A DNA stretch of 64,000 nt from Fistulifera solaris (taxonomy: Eukaryota; Bacillariophyta; Bacillariophyceae; Naviculales; Stauroneidaceae): contig AP026126.1 of assembly GCA_030295235.1 (NCBI GenBank), positions 310,001 to 374,000 of the forward strand, read 5' to 3'. The translations under genes were made by a program, and so were the position numbers. The notes under the pieces are model-generated. The model made no database searches. It was given only the letters and a program-made list of their open reading frames with translations, and was not told where the DNA came from. Shown here piece by piece: positions 10,226 through 21,912 of the stretch (position 1 is its first letter; each line of letters begins with the position of its first letter).

Positions 10226-12394
10226 TTATGCAAGCTTTCGGCTTCGACTGACTTTCGTTTTGATACCGGTACTTTCTCCACCATATTTGTGTCCTTCGTC
10301 TTGTCGAACTTCTCGGACCGCACCCTTTCGTCGCACGAGTGCTTTCTTGTACTGCACGCGCTTCTTGACGCGAGGGTTTCTGTTGATTTTCGCCTTGTGA
10401 GCAACCAAACCTCTGTTCTTCAGAATGTGTGAGCTAATGGCACGCTCGCCTTCCACAACCGAATCCATGCGTGGGAATTTCGGTGCAACAGCATAGCGGG
10501 CCTTGCGCTCTGCTTTTGCAATCTTTGATTTCTTGGCGACTTGTTCATAAAATCCCATCTCATCATCACTGTCTCGTTCTGGATCAAAGCTGGCTTGATG
10601 GGACGCATCGTCACTATTCTTATCGAAATCCTTTCCAAGTTGCTCCTCCATCATTTCAAGTCCACGACGTAAAGCATCGTCAGGTTCTTGAGTCTCATCA
10701 ATAATATCAGGGAGTTGAGACGTGTTCTTTCTCGACGTCTTTTGCTCAATAGTATTCAATGTTGCAGCCAACGACTGTCGTGCTGCTTTCTGAATACCTT
10801 CGTCCACCGCTTCAATTTCTCCAAAATCGACAGCTCTCCGCTTGCGGTGATGACCAACTTTCGATTGACTGATCTCAGAATGTCGTAAGCCAAATCTGGC
10901 TTCCGTTTGAACCCGACGCTCTTCTTTTGCAGATTCGTGTGTCGACACTGATTGGTCATCTTCATCCGACGACGCAGTCTCTATCAAATCAGCCGTCTTT
11001 GTCGTGTCTAATTCAGCTTCGTTATCACTGGTAATAATTTGATCCACTGACTCATCGTCAGATTCCGCGGAGTCCTCCTTTTCTGAGTTTGCGTCTACTA
11101 ATTTGGCCGCCTCCGCTATATTCGCTAGCTGCTTCGAAAGCCCCGGTACTTTATTCTCCACATATTCTTCCAATTTGTCCGATAGCGAATTTAGCCTTTG
11201 CAGTCTCGCCATTACCGGGTGGCTTTGAATGAGAGACGATTCCGCATCAAGTTGATCGGAATTCTGATCCTCCTTTTGAGTAAAAGATACATGGTCAAGT
11301 TCAATGCAGAGGAAGCCTGCAACATTGCTTTTGCAAGAAGATACCGCTTTCCGGCGGTAGTAGCACCAACAGCCTGTTGTCACAAAAGTTGAAAGATAAT
11401 GCAATCATGAGTACGAAATCATGTTAAGAATGTTGAAGCCGACCAATCGAACAATGTCACTGTCATGGCATGCTCGTAGGATATATATGGCTTAATCAGT
11501 ATTGTAGCACCACTTTTCTGCCAAAGTATCATAAATGCAAGCATCTATACTCTAGCCTATCATGGGTGCAAACACATCGCACGATTTAAGCGAGCGCAAT
11601 ACTTACATCAGCAGCATCCTTCTCTCCTTCAAAAAGAGCTTTTGCGGCAGGGTTAGTCTTTTCGTCGAATTCTTTTAATGCACCAGAGAAGTAAGAAATA
11701 AGTGGAAGGATCTCAGGGTGTTGTTTGTCAAGAAGCTTTTTTCTCTCCTTGGTTGGGAGTTTGTTGACATCACGGGAAGATGAAAGCTTCTCGATGTCCC
11801 CACTCTGTTTCTTTTCTTCATTCTGTTCTTCTGAATCTGACAATTCGAAATCGTCATCCGACATTTCTTCATAGCGTGCTCGCTGTACTTCCTTCGCAGC
11901 CTCCTCTTCGAGATAAGCATCATCGATCTCTTGACCAATTTCCAAATCAGCAGTGTCACCATGATAATACGCCTTTTATTCCTACCCCAGTTTCGAACAT
12001 CCTGCATTTCTTCCTCTTCTTCTTCTTCATCCGATGAAGACACACTCACTTCCGCATCGTCGTCTGAAGACAAGTCGGATTCCTCCTTCTCACCATCTTG
12101 CAAATCGCTGTCGTCATCGTCGGATGGTTCATCACTACTGCCATCTGTATCATCGTCTCCCCCAAGTCCAAGATCCATGACCGCCTCCTTCTCCTCTTCC
12201 TCCTCACTATCACTTTGCACATAATCAAGTTTCATAAATTCTTCCTCCTTTTGGTTGTGGTAGCGGTCAACTTTGGTGTACATTGGATCATCATCGTCAT
12301 CGTCGCGCGCATTCTTTCGTTCGAGCGTCTGCTTCTTTCCTTTACCAGAGACGGCTTTGTCACCCGTCTTGGCGGTGTTGCGGCGCTTTCCCAT
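10226..12394 (-). CDS. UTP3: SAS10/UTP3 small-subunit processome protein
   Basis: Nucleolar protein of the U3 snoRNP/SSU processome that makes 18S rRNA. Exon 1 (12394-11607) encodes a basic start, a strongly acidic region, 'WGRNK' and 'AYYHGDTADLE', then 'HPEILPLISYFSGALKEF' (the Sas10 N-terminal element). A 233-nt intron (11374-11606) leads to exon 2 with 'RYLLAKAMLQASSALNL', 'SHPVMARLQRL' and the C-terminal Sas10 domain ('ISSHILKNRGLVAHKAKINR', 'KYGGESTGIKTKVSRSRKL'). Two one-base losses break the frame, at T runs 11974-11977 and 11274-11277 (plus strand). With one base restored at each, exon 1 is an exact multiple of three and the exons join in phase. Confidence 0.9.
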
Positions 12395-12724
12395 TCTTCA
12401 AGCTTTTGTCGGGTACTATGGTTGAATAATCACACTTGAATTCATTCCACTTATATTCCATCAACTGGTTTTGTGGCGTTTTTCTTGGAATATTTATTAT
12501 TATTTTTTCTTTTGCGAGTGCGACGATGATTGGAAGCCACGAGAGTGCGGCAACGGACAGACCGGACATGCGGGATTGGAACGAATCCGAAACACGACTT
12601 AAATCGGCTACGTCATTGCGCTTCGTGTAAAGCATTAGACCTTCTGGAGGTGGCTGAGTGTTAACAGCAGCAAGCCACCTAGCTAGGCGTATAATCATGA
12701 TTTTAAGTGGATTCTATGGATCTA

Positions 12725-13060
12725 TCAGTGATCGCTAGGCCTTGCTTCTAAAATGAAAACCATCCAATGCGCAATTCGTTCGTACTTCCGAGCTAAATTT
12801 CCTTTACTTGTGCCACGAAGGAGCATCTTGAAACAATCCCTCTTTTTGATAAAAATCTCAACTTTCGAGACGGGAGCCTGTACTTGCGCACTTTGTTGAA
12901 ACGCACCCGTCGTTCGGGGAGCGGCATAAGCAAATACCTGAGGAGCCAGCATGCAGTCGACCATATGTTCCGCTTGTGCCAATTCGGAGGTCATCGCACG
13001 AGCGAGATCCTTCTCAAATGCAGGCATTGCCAACTTGGAGACGATTTGACGAAGTGCCAT
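12725..13060 (-). CDS. Small basic protein, unknown
   Basis: 111 aa from the ATG at 13060. The N-terminus ('MALRQIVSKLAMPAFEKDL') is amphipathic and lacks early acids, so a mitochondrial presequence is possible. I recognise no family. The open frame extends upstream to 13198, but the extra residues look random, so the inner ATG was chosen. The coding status is uncertain. Confidence 0.35.
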   Translation of the reverse strand: MALRQIVSKLAMPAFEKDLARAMTSELAQAEHMVDCMLAPQVFAYAAPRTTGAFQQSAQVQAPVSKVEIFIKKRDCFKMLLRGTSKGNLARKYERIAHWMVFILEARPSDH

Positions 13061-13533
13061 TGTTTTCTTTTGATGGAGCATACAGAAAGAACCGAAAGCT
13101 GCGTTGTGAGGTGTGACGACAATGGGAAAGCGACGCATTTCTGCATTATTTCGTGCGCTCTTTTCGCAAGTGTGATTTTTTTTACCGTCGGGAACCACTA
13201 CGACAGCGAGAAGTCAATAACAGACTGTCTCAGATGAAAGAGTGGGTTCTTTACTTTTTACGTAGTATACTTTGTAGAAAGTCGCTTCCACGTATTGTGT
13301 CCCTCATGACATGCTTAATCTTGACGCGCCGGCATGACATTTCATTGTCCTGTGACGCGGAGAAACGTGAAAACGACTTCATTACCAGGTATTGCTGCTG
13401 TGGAGGAACGAAGTTTTATTTTTTCGAAAGAGATCGATCCAACAAGTTTTCTTTCGTGGACAACTTTGCTCGTTTTCTCACATAAGAAATGATTCTTTGA
13501 GTCCGTACTGACTGTGTTCAACTGCGTTTGACA
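13061..13533. other. Divergent intergenic region before the WSS1-like gene
   Basis: About 470 bp without a supported gene. It contains a reverse-oriented TACCTGGTA copy at 13383-13391, about 145 bp before the WSS1-like start. Confidence 0.4.
13383..13391 (-). promoter_or_regulatory. TACCTGGTA motif, copy 3 (reverse)
   Basis: Reads TACCAGGTA on the plus strand. On the minus strand its flank is aaTACCTGGTAat. Confidence 0.35.
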
Positions 13534-14502
13534 ATGTCCACCGCAAGAAAACGAATTCGCACGGTTCATGATCTGGCTCCCTTTGTCGCTTCCTTACCTC
13601 CCAAGGAGGCGGCTGCCGCCATGTCATTGCCCATTTCCGATATGCCACCCTTGCTTGTGTTACATCAACTGCCTCAAGCGGACTCTTGCAAAACGCTCAT
13701 GGAGCGCGTCGTGCGTGAATTTCTTCCCATCATTTTGCGACGTGGCTACAAAATCCTCTCCGTGTCCGAATTTTGCTGTTGCGGCGATGGAATGGATGCA
13801 CTGTGTCGTCGAAAGAAAAACAAACAGCCCGACAATGTCTTGGGCTACAACCAAACATTGAGTCGCAATGGAAATAAAAGCCACGAGATTCACTTGCGCA
13901 TGCGACATGTTCACAATCATGGTGCGTTTTACGAATATGAAGATATTGCCGGTACATTCGCCCACGAGTTGGCGCACTGCGAACGTGGTCCCCACGACGA
14001 AAAGTTTTTTAAAATCATGGAAGGAATTTTAGAGGAGCATGCCAAATTAATGGCGTCTCGTCTGACGTTGGGAGGCGGCATGCAACCGATTTTGCCCTTT
14101 TCGGGTTCCGGACAGCGACTCGGGGGAGGCAATCATGTTGGCAGACACCCAAGTCGCTTGGTAACATCGGGACACAAACTGGGTGGAGACTGTTGTTTTC
14201 AAAAGTACATGACACCTTCTGAGGCTGCCGTCGCCGCGGCCCTAGCTCGGCAACGGCAGCTTCTTCGTATCAAAGGAAATCAATGTTGTCAGCCTTGTGT
14301 GATTGACCTGAGTGATGAAGATGAGTCAACGAACACGATCGAACGTCAACCGGTCGTCTCATCCAAGAAGCCTGCTTTTGTAGACTTGACCAGTGACGAC
14401 ACGCCGAAGAAAAAGTCTCTTGAATGGAGCTGTCGGGCTTGCACGTATCTAAATCCTCCCATCGTGCGATTGTGCGACATGTGCGAAACGGCTCGTGCTT
14501 AA
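13534..14502 (+). CDS. WSS1: WSS1-type WLM metalloprotease with SUMO-interacting motifs
   Basis: DNA-protein-crosslink protease of the WSS1/SPRTN group. The WLM domain spans about residues 55-180 and shows the zinc motif HELAHCERGPH (HExxHxxxGxH) near residue 150. Behind it are two stretches typical of SUMO-interacting motifs: 'CVIDLSDEDE' near residue 255 and 'AFVDLTSDD' near residue 283. A RanBP2-type zinc finger ('WSCRACTYLNPP..LCDMCE') closes the protein. Yeast Wss1 likewise has SIMs at its C-terminus; the RanBP2 finger is found in other WLM proteins. The start is the ATG at 13534, since upstream there is only TTG. Single exon with no frame break. It probably acts in the nucleus on SUMO-modified crosslinks. 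Confidence 0.88.
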   Translation: MSTARKRIRTVHDLAPFVASLPPKEAAAAMSLPISDMPPLLVLHQLPQADSCKTLMERVVREFLPIILRRGYKILSVSEFCCCGDGMDALCRRKKNKQPDNVLGYNQTLSRNGNKSHEIHLRMRHVHNHGAFYEYEDIAGTFAHELAHCERGPHDEKFFKIMEGILEEHAKLMASRLTLGGGMQPILPFSGSGQRLGGGNHVGRHPSRLVTSGHKLGGDCCFQKYMTPSEAAVAAALARQRQLLRIKGNQCCQPCVIDLSDEDESTNTIERQPVVSSKKPAFVDLTSDDTPKKKSLEWSCRACTYLNPPIVRLCDMCETARA

Positions 14503-15090
14503 AGATTAGAGATTTTTTTGTCGATTTGGTTTGGAGCAATTCGATTTCAAGTGTATTCAACGTTGAACTAGGACGAATTTTAACAAGCGATTCTTATTTC
14601 GAACTCTAGAGTCCAATCTTGGTCAATCGAAGATCCAGGCGTCATTCTCTACCAATCTGAAAGTATTTCTTTTCGTTAAATTCCACTTTTCTCTAATCTC
14701 TGTAAAGTCTAGAGAGCTATTGTGTCTACAGTTCGAGAGCATGTTTAAGGGATGAATCGGATTTGGAGGGAACGTTGGGATAGTGATTTTGCTGACGTGG
14801 AAGCAGCCAGTCTGCCTGTTGCTCAGCCAACCATTGGCTCGAGACTGACACAGAGTGTACTGGACCGTGCGCGTGCAGACGCGCATCATCATCATCGTCC
14901 TTCCGATTTGTTCGCTTCACATCCCGCTTTTTTCTTGCAAAAATAATTTGGTTTCAAATCGTTTCGACGATTGCTTCATTTTATAGTTGTTGATCGGAAT
15001 CGGATTTCATCACTCTCCTTTGAAACGAATAGTTCATTCATTTCTTGAAGTGTATCCTTTTATATCAGTCATACAAAAAGATTCAACAAA
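14503..15090. other. Intergenic region, WSS1-like to HSP70
   Basis: About 590 bp. A 64-codon ORF at 14752-14946 exists but has no recognisable features. The 60 bp before the HSP70 start is AT-rich. I see no other structure. Confidence 0.4.
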
Positions 15091-17278
15091 ATGGCTTTTC
15101 AATTAAGTCTCCGCCGCGGACTCGTCAGCTCTCCGTCGATGCTTCGTCCTTCGTACATCCAACCCACCAGCGTGCTCGGACAATCCATTCGAAGGTGGCA
15201 ATCCGCAGGTCCCGATGCCGGTGATGTGATCGGTATTGATTTAGGAACGACCAACTCTTGCGTGGCAATCATGGTAAGAATGAATCAGTAGACGACTCGA
15301 TGTTTCCATCCTCGCCTCTGTCACTCAATTGTCGCTCTCTTTTCACGACTCGAAGGAAGGCCGCAATCCCCGTGTGATTGAAAACTCCGAAGGTGCTCGC
15401 ACTACTCCGTCCGTGGTGGCGTTTACCAACAACAACGAGCGCTTGGTGGGTATGGCGGCGCGCCGACAGGCGGTGACGAACCCCGAGAATACACTCTACG
15501 CCGTCAAACGTCTCATCGGACGTCGCTTCGAAGACAAGGAAGTCAAAAATATTGCCGGACTCGTTCCTTACAAGATTGTCAAGAGTGACAACAATGAAGA
15601 TGCTTGGGTGGAAGCGCAGGGCAAAAAGTACAGTCCTAGTCAAATCGGGTCCATGGTGTTGACGAAAATGAAAGAAACCGCGGAAGGCTTTTTGGGACGC
15701 ACCGTCACCAAGGCCGTGGTCACCGTCCCGGCCTATTTCAACGATAGTCAGCGTCAAGCGACGAAAGATGCCGGAAAAATTGCGGGCTTGGATGTTTTGC
15801 GTATTATCAATGAACCCACAGCGGCCTCACTCGCGTATGGCCTCGACAAGGCGGACGGAAAGACCATTGTCGTCTTTGATTTGGGTGGTGGTACATTTGA
15901 TGTCTCGGTTTTGGAAATTCAGGGCGGTGTCTTTGAAGTGAAAGCAACCAACGGAGATACCATGTTGGGTGGAGAGGACTTTGATGAAGAATTACTGGAG
16001 CACCTGTTGCGCGAGTTCAAGAAGGACAGTGGCATTGATTTAAGCAAGGACAAACTGGCCATGCAACGATTACGTGAAGCCGCCGAAAAAGCCAAGCGTG
16101 AACTCGATGGTTTGGCACAAACGGATGTTTCGTTACCCTTCATCACTGCTGACGCCACTGGACCCAAGCATTTGAACATTAAACTTACGCGTGCTCAATT
16201 TGAACAAATGGTGCAAAAACTCGTTGACCGTGTCATTGATCCCTGCAAGGTGAGTGGAATATAGTGTGCTGTTATTGAGCTAGTCATGTTTTCTAATGTG
16301 ACGGATACTTATCATTTTACTTTACACTCTCGATTCAACAGAACTGCATGAAAGATGCCGACATTTCGAAGAGTGACCTGCATGAAGTCATCCTTGTTGG
16401 TGGTATGACACGAATGCCAAAGGTGCAAGACACCGTCGCTGACTTTTTTGGCAAAAAGCCGTCTCGAGGAGTGAACCCCGATGAAGTTGTAGCCATGGGT
16501 GCCGCCATCCAGGGTGGTGTTCTCAAGGGTGATGTGAAGGATATTCTGCTTTTGGATGTTACTCCCCTATCTTTGGGTTTGGAAACACTTGGTGGCGTCA
16601 TGACAAAGCTTATTCCCCGAAATACAACTATCCCGACGAAAAAACAACAGACATTCAGTACTGCCACCGACAACCAGCCACAGGTACAAATCAAAGTGCT
16701 ACAAGGTGAACGTGAGATGGCTGCTGACAACAAGATGCTTGGAAACTTTGATTTGGTGGGTCTCCCACCAGCGCCTCGTGGTGTTCCCCAAATCGAGGTG
16801 TCGTTCGATATCGATGCCGATGGTATTTTGAACGTGAGTGCCAAGGATAAGGGAACGGGTAAACAACAAAGCATTGTAATTCGTAGTAGCGGTGGTTTGT
16901 CGGAAGCCGAAATTGAAAAGATGGTTCAAGATGCGGAAGCTAATGCCGAAGCGGACGCCCGACGCCGCAAAACTATTGAAACACGCAACGAGATGGATTC
17001 TCTTATTTATTCAACGGAAAAGAGTTTGACCGAGAACGCCGAGAAGATTGATGCCGATACCAAGGCCGAAATTGAAAAGGCCATCGCGGAGGCGAAGGAG
17101 GTCAAGGACAGTGACGACTTGGATGCATTGACTGCTAAGAAGGACGTTCTAAACCAGGCCAGTCTAAAGATTGGACAAGCCATTTACGGACAGCAATCAC
17201 AAGGTAATACCGAGGAGAAAGACGATAACACAGTCGATGCTGATTTCAAGGAGAAAGAGAAGAAAAGACGACAAGTAA
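15091..17278 (+). CDS. Mitochondrial HSP70 (DnaK type)
   Basis: Matrix chaperone that drives import and folding. A Ser/Arg-rich presequence (about 45 aa) precedes '[16 protein letters not shown]', the phosphate-1 loop. Exons are 15091-15273, 15356-16249 and 16342-17278; the introns (82 and 92 nt) are GT-AG and in phase. '[20 protein letters not shown]', '[12 protein letters not shown]' and '[15 protein letters not shown]' mark the ATPase domain, followed by the peptide-binding domain and lid. The frame as written runs on to 17379, but the tail is un-HSP70-like. Dropping one A from 17263-17266 gives an ending 'KEKEKKDDK' with a stop at 17276-17278, as expected for the acidic/basic DnaK tail. 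The lack of an EEVD end rules out the cytosolic form. Confidence 0.93.
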
Positions 17279-17484
17279 TTCCAATGCCTTCGCGTACGCC
17301 ATCTGGCCAATATTGTCTTATTCGTGCTATTCTTGGAATGTTGATGGGCGTTGGTGAATATAGTAGAGAAATTTATTAGAAAAGCTGCTTGTAGGACCTC
17401 CTTTGTGACCATTGTGTCTAGTTTCTTCTACAACACTAAAGTCGCTTTTATTTGTAGACATGTACGATTAGAATAAGTACCTTT

Positions 17485-18796
17485 CTAAAGCTCATCACCC
17501 GTCCCGATCGGTTCCTCCATCACGGGCCCATGGTCTGGCACCAGCATCGAATGCGAGAGGGCGAGACCGACCAAACATCCGCACGTGACCACGTACATGT
17601 CAGACCGCAAATGCGTCCAGGCCCGATACACGGTCACCAATTTGGGAAAGGAACCGGCCAAAAAGTTCTTGACCATGGTCACCCCGGTGCTGACGATATC
17701 TTTATGAGCCGCTTCATCTTCAATGACGGCCGGTAGGTGCGCCCCCAAGGTCGATGCTACGACTTGACGGATAAACAAGGCAATGATTCCCAGTAACGGT
17801 GGTACCATGCGAAAAGATAGCAACAATCCCATGATTCCTGTCACCAATCGACGTGGACCATAGTAAAGAGGGCGAGATTGAGTCGGTGTACTTTGACCGC
17901 CTGACGACCCAAGAACATGACGAGACCACTGCCGGCAGTGTATTTGTCCAAATCGACCCCGAAAAGGGGATCGATATTCGCATCATGATTATCGACACCA
18001 CGCTTGGGCGTATTCTCCTCGGCAAATTCATCGATAGGGTCTACGGAATAGTCGGTCGGACGACGACTATCTTCGAGGACGGGAGACTTTTCGACCGTCG
18101 ACCACGGATTCATCACACTCGGAACGATATTGACAAATTTCATCTCGAGCGGTCCCAAAGGACCCCGTTGGACGATGTCAGGCAAATCTCCTTTACTGTA
18201 CGACAAATGCAATTGCATTCCCACATCGAGACCAGCTCCAAAGAGCAAGAATACGACGAGTACATGCATGTAAATGGGAATCCGATCCGCCAACGTCGTG
18301 GATCGTTGTTGCAACGGAATGCTTCGTTGCTGCTGTACTTCTTGTTGTTTCTTTTCTTGCAATCTCATACGACGCATTTTGGCCACTCCCATGTATTTTT
18401 TTCTTTTCTTCCGGTTGTGTTCCGGGTGTAAAAACTTCTTCGACCACGGATGATGATTCCTCGTCCACATTCGACTTCGTCTCTTTAGCGACCGGTGTTG
18501 TTTTTTCTTGTTTCTTCTCCTCCTCCTCTTCTTTGTTGACGGTCGTTTCTGCTTCTTCTTCTTCTTTTTCTACAACTTCTTCTTTCGTCTTTTTGTTAGC
18601 AAACCTACGACGCCGCATGGCAGCTAATTTGGAGGAACCTTTATTATTCTTGTTGCCGTCCTCGTCGTCATCCCCGAATCCCGACACTTGGTCCATCCGA
18701 CGATTGGCTCCTTCTAGAATGCGCTGTCGTCGCGCTTCTGCTTGGATGCGGGCTTTTTTCTTCTTCTTCTTCTACTACTAACAAATCTTCCGACAT
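17485..18796 (-). CDS. GET2/CAMLG-like tail-anchored protein receptor (putative)
   Basis: A membrane protein split over three frames by one-base changes: runs at 18754-18759 and 18396-18402 have one base too many, and 17865-17867 has one too few. Read through, the N-terminus carries 'EARRQRILEGANRRMDQVSG', which matches the basic helix of CAMLG/GET2 that recruits the GET3/TRC40 ATPase. An acidic, low-complexity linker and a second basic patch ('MRRRRFANKK') follow. The C-terminus has three hydrophobic segments: 'IPIYMHVLVVFLLFGAGLDV', then 'LVTGIMGLLLSF' through 'LLGIIALFI', then 'YVVTCGCLVGLALSHSM'. The order (basic helix, linker, three TMs) is that of GET2/CAMLG. Overall identity is low, so the call rests on architecture. 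The start is the ATG at 18796. Confidence 0.5.
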
Positions 18797-18906
18797 GATC
18801 GTTTCCTCTCTATTTAGTTTGAACTTTATATGCAAATGCAAATGCAAGGAGCCAAATATAACAAAGGAATGAAAACGGTGGGTGTGTGTATGTGTGTTGT
18901 GTGTCA

Positions 18907-18939
18907 TACTTTGTACAAAGTAGGTTCGCGATCGCGAAC
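18907..18939. promoter_or_regulatory. Two adjacent perfect 16-bp palindromes
   Basis: TACTTTGTACAAAGTA at 18907-18922 and GTTCGCGATCGCGAAC at 18924-18939 are each perfectly self-complementary and are separated by one base. They lie in the 455-bp divergent region between the GET2-like start (18796) and MCM4 (19252). The second contains TTCGCG, close to E2F-type half-sites, which would suit an S-phase gene such as MCM4; that link is inference. A GT-rich stretch (18880-18904) precedes them. Confidence 0.5.
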
Positions 18940-19251
18940 GTCAAATCGATCTATCCGCCGTACGACGTCCAGACGGAGCCGACGGGCCGGGTCGGGTTGG
19001 GCGCGCGCGCAGTGGCGGGAGATTTGATTCTCGCAAACAACCACAAAAGGCTGAGGCAATAAAGTTGTATGTCGCACAACAAAAAAAAAAATAGAAAACA
19101 AAACACCATTCTGCTCCCTTTTGAGACGCACGGAATAGAGAGATTAACATCGAAATATTCATTCACTTTATATATCTTTTGCTGCTCTATTCTTTCGGAT
19201 AAGTAGCTAGCTTTAAAAAAGGACATAAGCACACATTAACTCAACATCAAC

Positions 19252-21869
19252 ATGGATTATGACAATGTCGAACTTCCTCCAACTCCGCCGCGGAGTCCTA
19301 CCAATGACAACAACGATAACCGTCGACCGAATGATTCACCCATTCTTCCTCCCAGTCCAATGAGTGAGAGTTCCAGCCGTCAGATGCCTCCGCCTTCACC
19401 CTCCTCGACCGTCGATGAATTGAATGAAGAACCGGCTTTTCCCCTCCCGGAGGAGAATGCTAACAACAACAACAACAACAACAATGAAACAGCCATTGAT
19501 CAAGACATTGCCTTGATTCGAGGAACGAATGTGCATGTACCGACTGCCGCAGCTGCCTTTGTTGACTTTTTGCGTCATTTTCGATCGTTGCGGGCACAGC
19601 GAAATGACAAAAACGACGACTCGGAGAGTGATAGTGATGACGAAGAAGAAGAAGAAGAAGAAGAAACTCCCCTTTACATGGCCCAATTGCAATCCCTGTT
19701 GACGCACGGTCACTGGCGCGACGAAACAACACCGACGACGACGACACATCCATCTACCGCCACGGCGAGTCTTGACATTGATGCCATGCATATTTATTTT
19801 CACAGCGAAGCTTGTCAAAAATTCTATCATCAGATGGTGTCGTTCCCCATGGAAATCATTCCTCTCATGGATTTACTCGTTCATCGGGAACTCGAACGAC
19901 TTGCTCCCGATTGGGACATTGACGTTAATGGTCCGTTCCCCCGCGTTCAAGTCCGACCCTTCAATTTGCGGCAAGTTTCCAATTTGCGCAGTCTCGATCC
20001 GGTCGCCCTCGATTCCCTCATTACCATTCAAGGCATGATTGTGCGCTGTTCTCCCCTCATTCCCGATCTCAAAGTCGCCCATTTCACTTGCTGTTTGTGC
20101 GGACACGCCGTCGCGGTCACCTTGGATCGGGGGCGCATCACCGAACCCACCGGTCCGTGTCCTACCTGTTCGACCCGGGATGCCTTCCAAATGCAACACA
20201 ATCGTTGTACGTTTGCCGACAAACAATTGGTGCGATTGCAAGAAACACCGGATCAAGTACCGGCGGGACAAACACCGGCATCCGTCGTCACGTACGCGTT
20301 TGATGATTTGGTCGATGCCATGCAACCGGGTGATAAAGTCGAAGTAACGGGTGTACTCCGGGCGCAACCCGTACGGGTGCATCCCCGGATGCGGAAACTC
20401 AAGACCATTTACAAGACGTACATTGACGTCGTGCATTTTCGGAAATTGACCACGATGCAACGGGACGAACAACAACGCACGACCGTCCCACCGAAATGGA
20501 CCCACGAACGAGTGCAAACATTGTACGCCTTGTCCCGAAGACCCGATATTTACGAGCAATTGACGGCATCTTTGGCACCGTCCATTTGGGAATTGGACGA
20601 TGTCAAGAAAGGGATTTTGTGTATGATGTTTGGGGGGAATTCCGTGCGGGTGAAGAATACACCGCCGTCAAATTCGAACAATAATGATGACTCGTGGTTG
20701 GATGAAGAAAATCCACCCGACGAAGATTTTACCACGGCAACTGCCAAATTGAACAAACGCGGTGACATTAATATTCTGCTCTGTGGTGATCCCGGTACTT
20801 CCAAATCGCAGCTTCTGGGATATGTGCACAAACTGAGTCCGCGCGGTGTCTACACGTCGGGCAAGGGCAGTTCTGCTGTGGGACTGACGGCCTCGGTGGT
20901 GCGTGATCCCGAGACAAGGGAATTGGTCTTGGAGAGTGGTGCGCTGGTGTTGAGTGATTTGGGGATTTGTTGCATTGACGAATTCGACAAAATGTCGGAT
21001 ACCACGCGATCCATCCTCCATGAAGCCATGGAGCAGCAGACAGTGTCCATGGCGAAAGCCGGTATCCTCGCCACACTTCCGGCTCGTACATCGGTACTGG
21101 CTTCCGCCAATCCGATTGATTCCCGATACAATCCAGCGAAAAGTGTGGTGGAGAACATTCAACTTCCACCAACTTTGTTGAGTCGATTTGATTTGATCTA
21201 TCTGATTCTCGATCAACCCAATGAGCAGCAGGACCGTCAGTTGGCGCAGCATTTAGTGGGACTGTACTATGAAACGCCGAATGTGGTACAACCCCCATGG
21301 ACCATGCCTTATTGCGTGATTACATTGACTACGCCCGACAAAACATTCATCCCCAGCTGTCCGATGAAGCATCGGACCAATTGTTGGAGAGCTACTTGGA
21401 AATGCGGGCGCGTGGTGCCGCCGCACGAACCATTTCGGCGACCCCGCGACAGCTGGAATCATTGGTTCGAATCTCGGAAGCGTTGGCCAAAATACGCTAC
21501 CGCGAAACGGTCACGCGTGCGGATGTCATTGAAGCGGTTCGTTTGTGGGAGGTGGCCACTCAAACAGCTGCAACTGATCCCCGGACGGGTCGCATTGACA
21601 TGGATGTGCTGGCGGTGGGACGTTCCGCAGCGGATCGTCATGACGACGAAATCCTATTGGTTCATTTACAAGAGCTGGTCCGAGAGCGTCACGGTCAAAC
21701 CATGACGGTCCGAGAGGTGTCGAGCCAACTTGCCCAAATCCAGGGGAGCGATCAAGAACCAGACCATGACAGACTCTTGAATGCTTTAAGACAGCTGCAA
21801 GCGAACGAGGTGATTCGGTTTCATGAACGCAGGCAAACGATTTTTATTGGACGTGGCATCGGGCGTTAA
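19252..21869 (+). CDS. MCM4: MCM4 replicative helicase subunit
   Basis: Subunit of the MCM2-7 helicase. The N-terminal tail has several SP/TP sites ('PPTPPRSP', 'LPPSPMSE', 'PPPSPSS') and Asn and Glu repeats, as expected for a CDK/DDK-regulated MCM4 tail. The conserved body has 'ETPLYMAQL', 'EIIPLMDLLVHRELERLAP', a C4 zinc site near residue 280, 'CTFADKQLVRLQETPD', Walker A 'GDPGTSKSQ' near 511, Walker B 'CIDEFDKM' near 573 and the arginine finger SRFD. The HNRC-FADKQ block and the C-terminal helices fit MCM4 better than MCM7. The frame breaks at the C run 21292-21296; one more C joins 'NVVQP' to 'MDHALLRDYIDYARQNIHPQ' and the winged-helix end at 21869. Confidence 0.93.
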
Positions 21870-21912
21870 AAATAGACAAATAGTAGCATATTAAACTTAT
21901 TTAGCGTTTTGA

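Noticed and set aside
12360-12698. 112-aa minus-strand ORF overlapping the SAS10 start
   Set aside because: Overlaps the SAS10 5' end in another frame and resembles random translation.
14752-14946. 64-aa ORF between WSS1-like gene and HSP70
   Set aside because: No domain, low complexity His run, no other support.
19252-21869. MCM7 assignment
   Set aside because: The HNR-FADKQ, QETPD and C-terminal helix blocks and the SP-rich tail match MCM4.
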